Assembly: GCF_023973825.1 (NCBI RefSeq)
Contig: NC_090126.1
Coordinates: 1,721,001 to 1,785,000, forward strand
From: Plasmodium brasilianum
Lineage: Eukaryota > Apicomplexa > Aconoidasida > Haemosporida > Plasmodiidae
DNA length: 64,000 nucleotides
Direction: 5' to 3'
The first letter of the stretch is position 1. Every line of letters begins with the position of its first letter. Below, in pieces: positions 49,287-63,300 of this stretch. Position numbers and translations under genes: made by a program. Below the pieces are notes generated by a model. It worked only from the letters and a program-made list of their open reading frames with translations. It searched no databases and was not told the origin of the DNA.

Positions 49287-51520
49287 TTTCGTGTAAACTA
49301 TTTTAGAGCATGGAGGAAGTGCGTGTATATTATATTTTTATGTAAGTATATATGTTTGTGGGCGTGTGTACACATGTTTGTATGTATGTGTGTTTGTACG
49401 TGAGTTTGCATGTTTCTTTGTATGCGTGTTTTTATAAGTGTATGTACGTGGGTTTATATGTTCGTATATATATGAGCTACTTAAAATAATTAGGAGATAT
49501 AGATTCTTGTAAAACATCAGATGTTTAATATGCGTTAAACATGAGTAAGAAAATGTGTGCCTTTATCAGAATTATATGCATTTTCAGGAAAAAAATGTGT
49601 ATTATCTTCCTTTTTATTGTAATTTCACCTTTATATATATTTATATGCTATTATATATCAAAAAGAATGACATTACTGTTATATGTTATAATAGAATAAT
49701 ATAAAAGAAGCCAAGATTAAACACAAGGTAAAAAGAAAAAGGGGAATATGTGTTTTAAAAATCTACAAATTTTCAACAAAAAGTAAAGAAGATTTGTTTT
49801 TTTTTCCTTTTTTTTTTTTTTTTTTTCATTATAGTTTACCCTAGTTTATGTTTAACATTTGTTTGGAAATTAAAAAAAAAAAATAAAAAATATATGATCC
49901 TCATTCCTCATCATTGTTTCAAAATATATTTACTTTTTTACCTTTTTTAAAAATATTGATATTATTTTTGTTGTCCACTTTATTACACCTTCATGCATTC
50001 TTTTTCATTTACATCCATACATTTTAGCTTTATTGATGACATCATTTTATTACATATATATATATATATATATATAATGTGCTTATAAATTAATGAATCA
50101 AAGAAGCTTTTTATTTTTTTTTCTTTTTCCATACATAATTATTTAATTTTTTTTTTAATTTGTATTAATTTCCATTATTCCTTTTTATTGACATTTATTG
50201 TTCACATATTTTTATTATTATTTTTTTTTTGTTTTTTAAAAAAAAAAATTTTGATGACGAAATGACGCAGTTTTTAAAATCCTAAAAATATATTATGTGA
50301 TCCGTAAGTAAATAATCATAATGAAGGTACACAATTATATGTCATGGAAAAAAAAAAAAAAAATTCGGACTAAAAAAGAATACAACTACGAAGGGTGTAT
50401 CTTTTTTTTTTTTTTTTTTTGTAGATTTATAAATAATCCTTGCATATTTATATAGCATAAAATAATACTGTTTGTATCATTCGTTTTTATTATATCAATT
50501 TTCTTAACCCTTAATGAGTTTAAAAAATGAGAAATAAAGAAATGAATAGGTAAAAATGAAAGGACACAAATGAAGGAATACCAAAAAGATCTTACGTTGA
50601 AACGATTTTTCGTATTTGTAACACGTACCTATATATAAAAAAAAAAATTGGTATATTTTTCCCTTAAAAAAAAATTGACGTAATGATTCCATAATAATTT
50701 ACGTATAACCACATTCGGAAGTAGCGCACCGTCATATTATATAACACGGAAGGCTTACTTGACATAATGTTCAGTTAAACATATTATACATTTGTTTTAT
50801 TCTGTTATATACATTGAAAAAATTATTTAAAAAAAAAAAAAAAAACAGTTATAAACATAAAATTGTTCCTTAATATGCAAATATTAATGTAGAACAATGT
50901 GGATTGACCAAAGTAAAACAAAAATATAATTCAATTTTTTTTTAAATTAGTACTATATACATGTAGTACGTTATACATATATATATATATATGTTTGCAT
51001 ACTGGCCCTTTTTTTTTTTGGAGACTCTTAATTATATCGATTTACATTAATATTAAAAAAAAAATATAACAAAAAGGAACAAAAGTTATAAATTACAAAT
51101 CATTATCAGCGGTATATAATTGATTTTTATTAACATATAAAAAAAAAAAAAAAAAGTTACAAGAAATAAAAAAATGACTTCATATAACAGAACAGAAAAA
51201 ATTAACATTATTTATATTGTGAAATTCATTTGACTATGAAAAATAAAAAATTAAACGCAATACAAATTAGATGTATATATTTGTGTGTGATTTTAAGTTG
51301 TAGATACTGCTAATTTACGAGATTGATGTACATTATTATATGAAGGAAAAAAATACAGGTATATGTAATATATATATACATGTATGTATGCTTTATTCAA
51401 TAATATTTTTGTAACTTGCTCATGGTAGAAATATTCATAAGGTAATATAGCAGTGACATCTTGTATACTTATGTACCTATTTACATAATACAGAGCATTT
51501 GTGAAAGCGCTAGGAGAAAA
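49287..51520. other. Intergenic region upstream of CBF5
   Basis: About 2.2 kb. The first 200 bp form a strand-asymmetric TG-rich patch with degenerate TGTTTGTATG repeats and GTGTACAC at 49366-49373. The rest is T-rich AT DNA with A/T runs at 49810-49826, 50401-50420 and 50829-50845. An acceptor-like tacataatacag (51482-51493) lies just before the CBF5 ATG, suggesting a spliced 5' UTR. No gene seen. Confidence 0.6.
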
Positions 51521-52924
51521 ATGGAAGAAGCAAAAGTAGAATATAAAATAGAACCGGAAAAAAAAGAAGCTGTTATAGATGCTTCGAATTGGCCATTATT
51601 ACTAAAAAATTATGATAAACTAAATATTCGTTCATCTCATTTTACGCCTCTTCCAATGGGTAATTCACCATACTCAAGAAATTTAGAAGAATATTTAAAA
51701 TATGGGATAATTAATTTAGATAAGCCAAGTAACCCGTCTTCACATGAAGTCGTTTCATGGATAAGAAAAATTTTAAAATGTGAAAAAACAGGACATAGTG
51801 GAACACTAGATCCAAAAGTAACAGGGGTACTACTAGTTTGTTTAAATAGGGCAACTAGACTTGTAAAATCTCAACAAGAATCTGGAAAAGAATATGTTTG
51901 TGTATGCAAATTTCATTCGAAACCTAATAGTGTAGAAGAAGTAAAGTTAGTATTAAATAATTTTCAAGGAGCTATATTCCAAAGGCCACCATTAATATGT
52001 GCAGTTAAAAGACAGTTAAGAGTTAGAACAATCTATGATTCGAAATTACTAGATTATGATGATATAAATAATATATGTGTATTTTGGGTAAAATGTCAAG
52101 CAGGAACGTATATAAGAACTTTATGTGAACATATAGGTTTGTTATTAGGAGTAGGAGCACATATGCAAGAATTAAGAAGAGTAAAATCTGGTAACATGAC
52201 TGAGTATGACAATATGTGTACATTACATGATATTTTGGATGCACAATATATATATGATACAACAGGTGATGAAAGCTACTTAAGAAAAATTATAACACCT
52301 TTAGAAAAATTACTTATTAATTTCCCGCGTATAGTTATAAAAGATAGTGCAGTTAATGCAATTTGTTATGGTGCAAAGTTAACCATTCCAGGTGTTTTAA
52401 GATTTGATACTAATATAGATATAAACTCCGAAATTGTTCTAATGACAACAAAAGGTGAAGCAGTTGCACTAGCTATTGCACAAATGACTTCGACAGTCAT
52501 TGCAACTGTTGATCATGGTATTGTTTCTTTAACAAAAAGAGTTATAATGGATAGGGATACATATGATGTTAAATGGGGATTTGGTTCTAGGTCTATGGAA
52601 AAAAAAAAATTAATTCTTTCAGGTCTGTTAGACAAGTATGGAAAACCAAATGAAAAAACTCCCTTAAGTTGGATAAAAAGTGAAGGTTATGCTCCTAAAA
52701 TTGTTGGGGACACCACAATTTATACTCTGAATAATGATAATAGTGATAAAATGGAAGAAAATAAAAAAAGTACCACGATAATTCAACAAAATGCTTTGGA
52801 TAATGGTAACTTAAATTTTAATGAGAGAGAGAAACAAAAACGGGAGAATAAACTTCTAGAAGCAAATAATAACATTGAACACTCTGACACAGGTGTAGTG
52901 AAAAAGAAACGAAAAAAAAAGTAG
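51521..52924 (+). CDS. CBF5: H/ACA RNP pseudouridine synthase CBF5 (dyskerin)
   Basis: 467 residues from the ATG at 51521. An in-frame ATG 60 nt upstream (51461) would add [16 protein letters not shown] sequence lying across a splice acceptor, so I prefer the internal start, which gives the family N-terminus. The TruB-type catalytic motif [11 protein letters not shown] carries the nucleophile Asp at residue 97. Other family blocks are [34 protein letters not shown] and [19 protein letters not shown]-binding domain follows (about 290-380), then a hydrophilic linker ending in KKKRKKK, a nucleolar-type basic tail. CBF5 isomerises uridines in rRNA and snRNA guided by H/ACA RNAs, with NOP10, NHP2 and GAR1. 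Confidence 0.97.
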   Translation: MEEAKVEYKIEPEKKEAVIDASNWPLLLKNYDKLNIRSSHFTPLPMGNSPYSRNLEEYLKYGIINLDKPSNPSSHEVVSWIRKILKCEKTGHSGTLDPKVTGVLLVCLNRATRLVKSQQESGKEYVCVCKFHSKPNSVEEVKLVLNNFQGAIFQRPPLICAVKRQLRVRTIYDSKLLDYDDINNICVFWVKCQAGTYIRTLCEHIGLLLGVGAHMQELRRVKSGNMTEYDNMCTLHDILDAQYIYDTTGDESYLRKIITPLEKLLINFPRIVIKDSAVNAICYGAKLTIPGVLRFDTNIDINSEIVLMTTKGEAVALAIAQMTSTVIATVDHGIVSLTKRVIMDRDTYDVKWGFGSRSMEKKKLILSGLLDKYGKPNEKTPLSWIKSEGYAPKIVGDTTIYTLNNDNSDKMEENKKSTTIIQQNALDNGNLNFNEREKQKRENKLLEANNNIEHSDTGVVKKKRKKK

Positions 52925-54379
52925 ATACAGTTTAAGCAAAAATAATATGAATGTATGTTGCATACTTTCCTTTATAATACTTGAAAATTTTATGCATTTG
53001 TAAAAACTAATTTATGACAAGTTGCCAATTTAAAAAAAAAAAATTTTATATCTATATCATAGCAAATTTACAACAATTTATTCAATATACGCGTGTGTAA
53101 TGTATGCATAATTATAATCCACAAAACGGTGGTTCTTTAGTGTATTACTTTGTTATTTTTCTTATTCTCATACCCACTGTTTTTCTTTTCTTTTTCTTTT
53201 TTTTTTTTAAATATCACTTTATTTGCTTTTGTTAATATTTAATGCAAACCACTAATATATACTTTCCTTTTTTAAAGTTTCAAAATTTTTTATTTTTAAA
53301 AGTAAATTTACAACTTAAATTGTAAATATTAATGAGGGTTTTATTGTTTCCATTTATGCATACCTCTACTTACCAATTGTTACTAGAAGAGGAAAACAGG
53401 GAAAATTATAATGTCCTAAAATCATCATGCTGAAATCCTTAGGATAGCAAAAATTTCAAGAATCTCTGCAAAAACATTTTAACTGATTACTTATTTAAAG
53501 CAGCAATAAAGACTAACAATCCTATAATGACATATACTCTCACATATTACCCTTTAAGTTCATATATCTGACTATGGACATATTGAACTTGATGATGTAA
53601 TTATAAATGTTTTTTTAAAACTAAGATAGTTTAAAATTACAAAAAAAGTAGTTATGTGTAATGCTCGTTATTGAAACAGGACGCCTGTGGGCGCGCAAAT
53701 CAAGCATTTGATGTATGCACGCATACATACATATATAAATGTATATATATATACGTTTATACGTTTACACGTAAGTAATAAACCGAATATATTAAAGCTA
53801 AAAATATCAAAAAAAAAAAAAAAAAATTACACACACAACTTACTATCTTATTCGTGTGTATTAGCACTTTGAAAAAAGCTTAAAAGAATACGATGAAAAA
53901 TATGTAAGAAATAGGCCATGCAATTTTTAAAAATAATTAAAAAATGAAATTTATACATATATATTTATACAAATATGTTTGGTACGAGGGGGGAAATCAA
54001 GGCAATGTTACTTAAAGTTATATACATATATATACGTATGGATATGATTAAAAATTGCTAAAAATACAAAATTATTAAAAACACTTCAAAAAAAAAAAGA
54101 AAAATGAAAAAATTAAATAAACTTGGTTCATTACTATATACGTGAAACGAAAAAATGTTGGTAAAAATTAAATTTTTTAAAAATTATCAAAAAAAAGAGG
54201 ATAAATATAGAACAAAAACAAAAGGTAATATTATATCATAAATGGAGTACAGTAAAATGCAATATAACGATTAAAATACAGAAATTTACTAAATGGAACT
54301 TAACGCATTACACATATACAAGAAACAATGGATATCTTCCCACTCTACTCATCTCCTATGTAATGTTCTTTTTCGTACG
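52925..54379. other. Convergent intergenic region, CBF5 to EPAC-like gene
   Basis: 3' flanks of two convergent genes. 53340-53640 is less AT-rich than its surroundings and carries ATGATGA (minus strand, near 53424) and several CTGA boxes, but no properly spaced C/D pair. The right part has AT microsatellites. No gene called. Confidence 0.55.
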
Positions 54380-57300
54380 TCAAGTTTTCTCCTTTTTTTT
54401 ATTCTTACTTTTGTTCTTTTCTTTCTCTTTATTCCTCCTTATGACATTCTTTTTTTTATCATCCTTTTCTGCTATATTCTTCTCGTTGTTTCCCTTCTCT
54501 TTGCTGCCGTTCTCTTTATCTGTCCTTTTCTTCTTATCACTATGTTCATGTGTGTCTGCAGCACCAAATACACGTTTATCCTTTTCTACAGTTTGGCCAT
54601 AATTAACCTCATCCGTATTGGCATTTTCCTCGTAAAAAGAACTTACACCTCCCCCCTTAGTTTTATTTTGGACGCTGTGTGTAACATCTTCTATATCATA
54701 GTTGTCTTGTATAGTAACACGTTTAGTTTTCTTTCTTTTGGAGGGTATATAAGCGATATTTGAGTTACTGCTAAATTTTTCCATTTCTGTAAATAATAGG
54801 AGTTTATCGTTTATATTAACTTTTTTATAATTTGCCTCAGCTCTATTTAGAAATTTATCAAAATATGGATGAAATAATCTATGAAATTCTGAATCAACAA
54901 CTGAGAGCAGTATACTATGTGTGTCTAAAACAACGTTAGCTGTTCTTTTAGTATTTTTTATAAGGGACAATTCTCCGAAATAATCCGCTTTTTTAAGGGT
55001 AGATAAGATAAGCTTATTTTTATTAATTTCTGAATTTTTTTCAACAGTTGCTAAACCTTTACAAATGATATAATATTTATCGTCATATGTATTTTCTTTT
55101 ATAATAGTATGATTAGCTTCATGATATTCAACTTTCAATGCATAGGAGATATTATCAAGTATGTCTTGTGGGAGATATCTCAATATAGGTACATTTCGAA
55201 GTACATGCAAAATATGAATTAAATTGTGTTTTCTTTCTTCTAACATTGGTTTTAAGTTATCTACATAATCAGATCTATTTAAAGCCCATACAATAGCATT
55301 CTCAGAATTTATTTTTACTTCATAATATGCTGGTGATTCATTGATGACTTCATAACATCCATATATTTCCTTATTATCAATTTCTCTTATAATAGTTTCT
55401 ATTCCAAATATAGTACGCGTAATAAGATTAGCTTTACCTTCAAATATAAATATTATAGGTCCTTGTTCATCATACTGATTTATTACTATTTCACCATAAT
55501 TCATAATTTTTCTATTCATTAAAGTCGCAAAAAATTTCCTTTGTTCTAACGTTAAATACTTAAAATATATATTTGTCTCTAATAATTCAACTATATGTGC
55601 CCATTCATTTGAGCATGATTTATGATGATATTTGTTCATAATTATTGGATCCTCATAATTTACTTGAAAATTATTTTCCATAACATCTGTACTCATTTTG
55701 GTTAAATCCTCTTCATTACCTTGAAAAAAATGAACTACCTGATTTAATATAGATTTTTTAGCATTATATATTGTATAAGATTCTTCAATATACAATTCTC
55801 CATTTATTATACTAAGGATAATTTCTAGAGGTATATTCTCTTCATTCATTATATTGATTTCATCCCATATGTTTTTAATATTCATTTTACTGAGTCCAAC
55901 CTTTTCACAAACTATTTCAAAATTTGCGTAATTACATAAACAGTCATCCATATTTAATATAACAACATTTTTCTTAAAAGCCAACATACTATTACCATAC
56001 ACTTCGCATAATCTTAAATTTAATTTATACTTATCTATTTCTTTATCCTTATATACAATTTTATAAAAATCGGTCAGAGTCAAAACGTTCTTACCATTAC
56101 ATAAATATTTAAATAAATTTTCCACATTTTCTGGTCCTTCAAAAACTTCTTCCATATTTAACAAAGTCATACAACTCAAAAAATTGTCGTACTTTATATA
56201 TCCTGTATTAAATTTATCTATACTTTCATAAAAGTGAAAAATAGAATTGTACTCTGAACATATAAAACCCATTAATTTTTCTACCAGTTTATCCGTAGTT
56301 AGCTGTGTCGAAATAGAGGAGCTTGTTTTCTTCTTTAAAATACTGGACGAATTTTGGGTAAAAGCGGGTTTAAGGCTTTCGCTTGTACGTGTGTCGCTTA
56401 CGCTAGTATCACTTATACTCTCGGCACGAGCTTCTTTTTCGTTCATTTTTTTCTTAGTAGCTCTATCCTTATCTGTCACCTTTATATTTTCCACTGAACA
56501 CTGTACCGCATGTTTTCCTATGCTTAGGTCTTTTTCTTCATTTGGCACTATTTTGTCATGTTTATTATGCAAATATGATTTATCCTCAGTTGTCTCCTTT
56601 TTCACTTCATTTTCCTTTTTTTTACTACTATTTGGTAGTTTATATAAGGTTTGGTGATTATCCTTGTTGCTATATGCGCTCACAGCACACTTTTTCTTTT
56701 TGGTAAGCGTCCTCATTTTTTTTTCTTCTTTTAATTTTATCTTTTCGAATACCTTTAATTCTTTTAGCTTAATTTCTTCTATTTTTTGTTTCTTTTCTAT
56801 TTGTATTTCTTGGAGTTTTTCATCGATATTTATACTTGTTAGACTACTACCATCACTTAAGAAGCTTTTTGAGCTGTTAAGCTCGTCCGTCTTGATGCTC
56901 CTTCTAAGGAAATTAAAATTGTCACCTATTTTTTTGCCTATATCTTCCTCTTCCTTTTCCCCTTTTTCGTCTGCTGCTGATACTCCTTCCCCCTTTTCCC
57001 TCTTCTTTTTTTTATTTTTATTTTTTGTTTTCTCCCTCAACTTTTTATTTATTTCCTTTTCAAAGCTAAACATCTCGCTGCTATCGTCCGAAATACTACT
57101 GAAGGAGCTTCCCAAATCAGGTATTTTTATTGATAAGGAATGTGTGTTTTGGTTAAGTTCATTTCCATATACAGATTTTAGCCACGAGGGTAAAGAATAA
57201 TTTTTTGTGTATCTGATCTCCGCCTCTTGCAATAGATCATTAAATAGACTGCTAAAGTAAGTAATGAAAGACACTTTATCTATAGCTAGTAAGAAACAAT

Positions 57301-60300
57301 TTGTATGTGCTATACATGTAGCTGTTCTTAACTGATCATTTATAATGGATAACTCACCAAAGTAATCGTACTTATATAAATAGACGGATGTACTGTTATG
57401 ACTTTCATCTGCATGTTTCTTTTTATATTCCCCATTTTTTTGTAAGCTTTTTTCCTCTACAGAATCGCGTCCTTTATTGTCGATATTGACAGAAACAATA
57501 CCCTTTTTAATAATATAAAAAAAGTCAGGTGTGTCATTATATTTAATAATAGTTTTCCCTTTTTTAAAAAATTTTAAGTTGCAATTTTTAGCCCCATTAT
57601 ACAGTTCATCATCATTTAATTTTTGAACAATACTAACTTTTTTAAAAAATTTTATTACCTTTACAATATAATCATTATCTTTTTTCTTTGTTTGAATATC
57701 ATTGTTTATCGTTTCTGTCAAGGTATCAATTTGGTTCACATCTTTTGTTCTATTAAGTATTTCAATAAATGGAGAAAGAAATTCTTCAAATAGCAACGCG
57801 TCTAATGTATATAATTCACTATCAGTTATAGCTACTGCGATAAAAAAAGATTTCATCTTATTTAATATTAATTGATGACCAAAATATTGTTTATCTTTAA
57901 AAAGAGCTATTTCATCATACATATTTTTATATTGATTAAATTGCTTTATTGATATTTCACCTTCTTTAATAAAATAAAATTTGTCACAGTAATCGCCTTC
58001 TAACAGTACATGTTTTCCTTTTGGATATTTTTCATATTTTATATTTTTCAAGAATTTTCCTTTATCTTTCATATTTTTTAATATTTTTTTAAAAATTTTT
58101 GTTTTTATTAAATTGGATTCCATTTCTTCAACAAAATATTTTTGCTCTGTGTTGAACATGTTCAGAAGAAGTTTATCTAAATCGCTGTTAAATGATTTTA
58201 TACAACTTTCATTAATATATTCTACTTCTAATGTAATATTATCAGTTGAATGTATAACAGAGGATAGTTTTTTACTTATGCTATCTGCACTAATTTGACT
58301 TGCGCTTTTAAGGGTTTTCCATTTTTTATAACCATCTAGAACATCACTATTATTAGAATCTTTGGATGATATATGAGCATTTTCCTTCGATAAGGTAAAA
58401 TAGTCCTCGGCACTCCTGCTGCTTATCTTGTTCATCGTATCATTTATGGTGTCATTTGTTGTTTCATTTGTGGTATCATTTGTAGCTTCATATGTGGTGT
58501 CATTTACTGCACCTTTTATTGCACCGTTTCCCCCCTGGTGCATGGATGTATCTCTTATATTTGTAAAAACATAATTTGAAATAATATGCTGAATACCTTC
58601 CGTGTAGTTATCACGAAAATACTGTATGAACTCCTTTGCTACATCCTTGTTTAATAGGGATAAAAAATATTCCTTCGAAATAGAATAACAATGAGCTGTA
58701 TCCGATTCGACCACTACTGTACATGTTCTCAATGTGTTAAACATAAGTGACACTTCCCCAAAAAAGCCATATTGTGACATAGTGTTAATTGGTGTATCTT
58801 CTCTATTATTACAATAGAAACTAATTTTTCCTTCTTTCAATATATAAAAGTTTGTTGGATCATCATGTTGTCTTATTATTATTTTTTTCCTCTCATATGT
58901 ACATTTTTGAACATTAATAGATAAGCCTTTTTTCAAAGCATATGGGAAATTTTTAAATATTGGTATGAGGTCTATAATTTTCATAAATTCTTGAGAAATT
59001 TCTCTTTTTTGATTTATTAGATGGATAAATTCGTCCGTATAATGAGAGTTGTTTACTTCTATTGTAGCAGTAGCAGTGTATGCTACATAATTACACAAAT
59101 TATCCCTTTTTATTACATTAACACTATTTATGAAAAAATTAGAATCCTTGTTATGCCTTAATATTCCATTTAACAGAATAATTAATTCATTGTTTATGTA
59201 ATTTATATCTGATGGTTTAATTTTGAACTTTCTTTCTTTGCTCTTTTGTTTATGACACTCTTCAGATGAAGCAAAATCATGTCCTTTTTTGTAGCATTTT
59301 TTTTTTAATTTTTGTATAAATATCTTTTTTTCATTTTTATCTAAAAAGTTGAAAGGATGAACATTACTCAAAACTTGAATGACTGCCTCTATTTCATCAG
59401 CAGTTAATTCATATGTTGAAGTCATTTCCTCTAAATTGGTGAATAGTCGAGAACATATTGTACCTTGTAATATATTTTTATGGTTACGTATATATTTTGA
59501 ATCCTTCTCTTCATTATTATGCATTAGATTTTTTTTTATTTTATTAACAGTTTCCTCTGTTTCATGACTAGTTAAGTGTATTTTACCGTTCAAAAAGGCA
59601 GAGAATATTTTATAATCTAATAAATCACATTCTAAAAAAGGTAAAAAGTTATCCCATAATGTTAAACAATGATTTAAATGTATTCCTATATTATACATTA
59701 AGCACATAAAAATCTTTTTACTTATTCTGTTTATTTTATTCATTCGTATGTCTGTTTTACTGAAAGATGTTTCTCGTTCATAAAAAGAAAGTTTATCCGA
59801 ATGCTTATATCTATATCTGTCTTTCATAAACAAATTGAACGAGTCTGACATTGAATTTAGTGCATCAGTATTAATAGATGAACTGCTACTTATTTCATCA
59901 TTATCTATATTCCTGTCATCATCACAAACTTCTTTATTTATTAGTAGTCCTTTTTTCAAAGATCCATATATTTCAATAATTCTCCTTTTAATTTTAGAAA
60001 ACGGGCACTCAGACCCTTCAAAATAAAAATAAAGATCTTTCATTTCAATAACAAAATTAAAATCATCTATAGTGAAATATTCTTTATACAATGACAAGTC
60101 ATAGTTCACATAATTATAGCCATCGTCTAGGATATGTGCATTGTTATGGTTTTTATTTTTAGCATTTGTATGTACAGTTTTTCCTCGCACGTTGGGGTTA
60201 ACGGTGCTTCCTTTCTTCTTGTTGTTACTGATTTGTTCTATGGTACTATTTTGCTCATTGTTATTATATTCAATTCTGTTACCATTTTCAATGCTATTAC

Positions 60301-63300
60301 CATTTTCAATGCTATTACCATTTTCAATGCTATTACCATTTTCAATACTGTTACAATTTTCAATGCCATCACCATTTTCAATGATGTTACCATTCCTCTG
60401 ACTGCTTCCAATCTTCAAATCGTGGCTTCCACTCCTCTTACTGTCATTTGAAAAATGCAGCGTTTGTAATATTTTATTTTTGTTGGTATAATAAACATAA
60501 AAAACAATAGAATAATATAAAGATATGATATCCTCTTGTGAGAAATTGTATTTTTTCATTTTTTCATGTTCATAATAAAAAAAAATAAATTCATTCACGT
60601 TTATATATAACTTATTTTTCTTTCTTATTGATTTAAAAAATTCATTTAAATTATCAAAATTTTCACTAATATTTATATACATTAAATTCTTCATATGCAT
60701 TGATATAAAATTGTTCTTGTGGTATTCTTCTTTCAAGGATGTTTCTATGTCTAAATAATAAAGTATATGCTTTAGATAAATATATCTTTTCCCTTTATAC
60801 TTTTCATCCATATAATTAAAATGGTATAAGCATGAATCTCTAGATATTCCAACTATATCACAAAAATTTACAAACGAAACATCAAAAATTTTATCAAAAC
60901 TATTTATGTCTTCATCATGAAACAGATTAATTAAGTTTATTACGCCTCCTTCTAATAATCTACCTTTAAACTCTTCATAATTTTCACTCGTTATATAATT
61001 AATCTTATGATATAATGTTTTCAATGACGACGTGTTATTGTTATTACATATGTATTCAGTAACCAGTTTATATTCAACTTCGCTTAGGCTCTTAACTACA
61101 TCTAAATTTTCTTTTATTTCTTTTATTTCTTTATTTTCTTTATTTCCTATGTTCTCTTTATTCTCTTTATTTCCTATGTTCTCCTTAATCTCTTTACTTT
61201 TATTACTGTGTTTATCTGATTTCAAATAATTACGTAAAATATACTGTAAAATATAATCTGCATTTATTTGTACATTAAATATCTTGTTTTGGTAGGTCTC
61301 TATTAAACCAGTCTTACTATGTAATATTAAATTCAAAAAAAAAGTGTACACATTTTTATCATAATGATAGAGTGTTTCTCTGAACAGATGAATTTTTACT
61401 TTAGAATATTTGTTATTTTCAAAAAAGTCTTGTTCAGAGTATTCACTTCCTAATTTCATAAAGTCATTATCTGCGGAACTCCCCTTTTTGACACTAAGCT
61501 CATTACTCCTATTTTCATGAGATAAACTACTATTAATAGAATATGTATTTGTATTTACATTTTCATCTGTATTTTGATTTGCATTTTGATTTGCATTTTC
61601 AATTGCATTTTTGATTGCATTTACACTTGAATTATCATTCACATTTATATTTTTATCTTCTTCCCTTTTTTCCTTTTTATCCACGAATTCTGAATATATT
61701 ACGTTTTTCATGGTGTTCTTCCTTTTAATTTGATTTAAAGTACCTGAACTGCTTATGCTTTTCTCCCATCCTATTTCTTTCCCTTCTTCATTTTTGTTAT
61801 TTACGCTATCTGAACTTCTCATGCCTTTCACCCCTTCTATATCTTGCTCTTCTTCGTTTTCGTTATTTGTGCTATCTGAATTTCTCTTGCCTTTTACCCC
61901 TTCTATATCTTGCTCTTCTTCATTTTCGTTATTTGTGCTACCTGAACTTTTCATGCTTTTCACCCTTCCTATTTTTTGCTCTTCTTTATTTTTTTCTAAA
62001 GTATATGAACCATTTTCGCTGATTAGACTTCTAACGTCTTCCTCTTCTTTCATTTTTTTTGTACTGTCTGATTCAATGACTGTTTCAATACTTTCCTCTT
62101 TTTTTGGATTAAGTGACAAACTTGAACTTCTCTTCTTTTTAACGTTTTTCCTATATACTTCTTTCGTAGTATCTAATTTAATTTCATCTATATAAATGTT
62201 GTTGTTATCACCTATATACTCTACATTTTTATTATTTTCTTGTTTTTCTGTGATTGCTTTTATTTCCTCTTTAATTTGTTCTACTTCAAATGATTTTCTC
62301 GACATGCCAAATTTTATGCTATGTTGACTTATATTTTTATCTGTTACATAAGATATAATACTGCACTTATTTTCAAGAGATTTGGTACTACTCTTACTAT
62401 GATATGTTTCATCAATTGATATAGATCCCTTATCAAACGAACAAATTAGTTCATTTTTTTCATTTTTACTGTTTCCTCTTTTTACTGTTTTTTCTTTAAT
62501 GATATTTTTAATATTCTTTCTTAAAATTTCTAGAGAAGAATCATGTCTTCTTGGGTTCTCTTCATTAGGATATAATTTATCTGAATTTTCATTTCGATTC
62601 TTAAAGTTTTCCAAATTGTTTTCATCAATTTTGTTACTGTTAGCTCTATTGTTTTCCTCTTTATTTTCATTTAATAATTTATCGTTACTAGATCTACAAA
62701 CATATTCTTCATCGTTATCTCTAATTGTTGTTATGTCGATGGTAATGTCACAGTCTTTTTCATTTCCAATTTCATTTTCGCTTTCTATTTCGCTTTCTCT
62801 TTTGCTTTCTCTTTTGCTTTCTCTTTTGCTTTCTCTTTCACTTTTTCTTTCTATTTCTCTTTTTATTTCTGTTTTTTTCATTTTCTTTTTCTTATTCTGC
62901 CTCTTTTTCTTCTTTTCTTTTTCTGCCTCTTTTTCTCTTTCCCTTTCAATTTCTGTTTCTCTATCTTTCATTTTATCCGTATACTTCTCTTTCTTTTCTT
63001 CTTCTTTCCCCTTTTCGAATTTTCTGTTTATTTCTCCTTCTCTTTCACTTTCCCTTTCAATTTCTGTTTCTCTATCTTTCATTTTATCCGTATGCTTCTC
63101 TTTCTTTTCTTCTTCTTTCCCCTTTTCGAATTTTCTATTTATTTCTCCTTCTCTTTCACTTTCTCTGTCTATTTCTCCTCTTTTTATTTCGCTGTCACTA
63201 TTTTTCTCTTTCTCCTTTTTCCTTTTGCTTCCCTTTTCTGTTGATTTTTTCTCTTTCTTTCGTTCAACTTGATAAATGGCCTTTGTTTTATTATCACCAG

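Noticed and set aside
54293..54763. 156-codon plus-strand hydrophobic open frame
   Set aside because: Overlaps the basic C-terminus of the EPAC-like gene antisense.
56247..57200. Two plus-strand open frames of 136 and 178 codons
   Set aside because: Both are antisense to Lys/Glu/Ser-rich linker sequence of the EPAC-like gene.
62499..63272. 257-codon plus-strand Ser/Leu/Phe open frame
   Set aside because: Antisense of the Glu/Lys/Arg-rich N-terminus of the EPAC-like gene.
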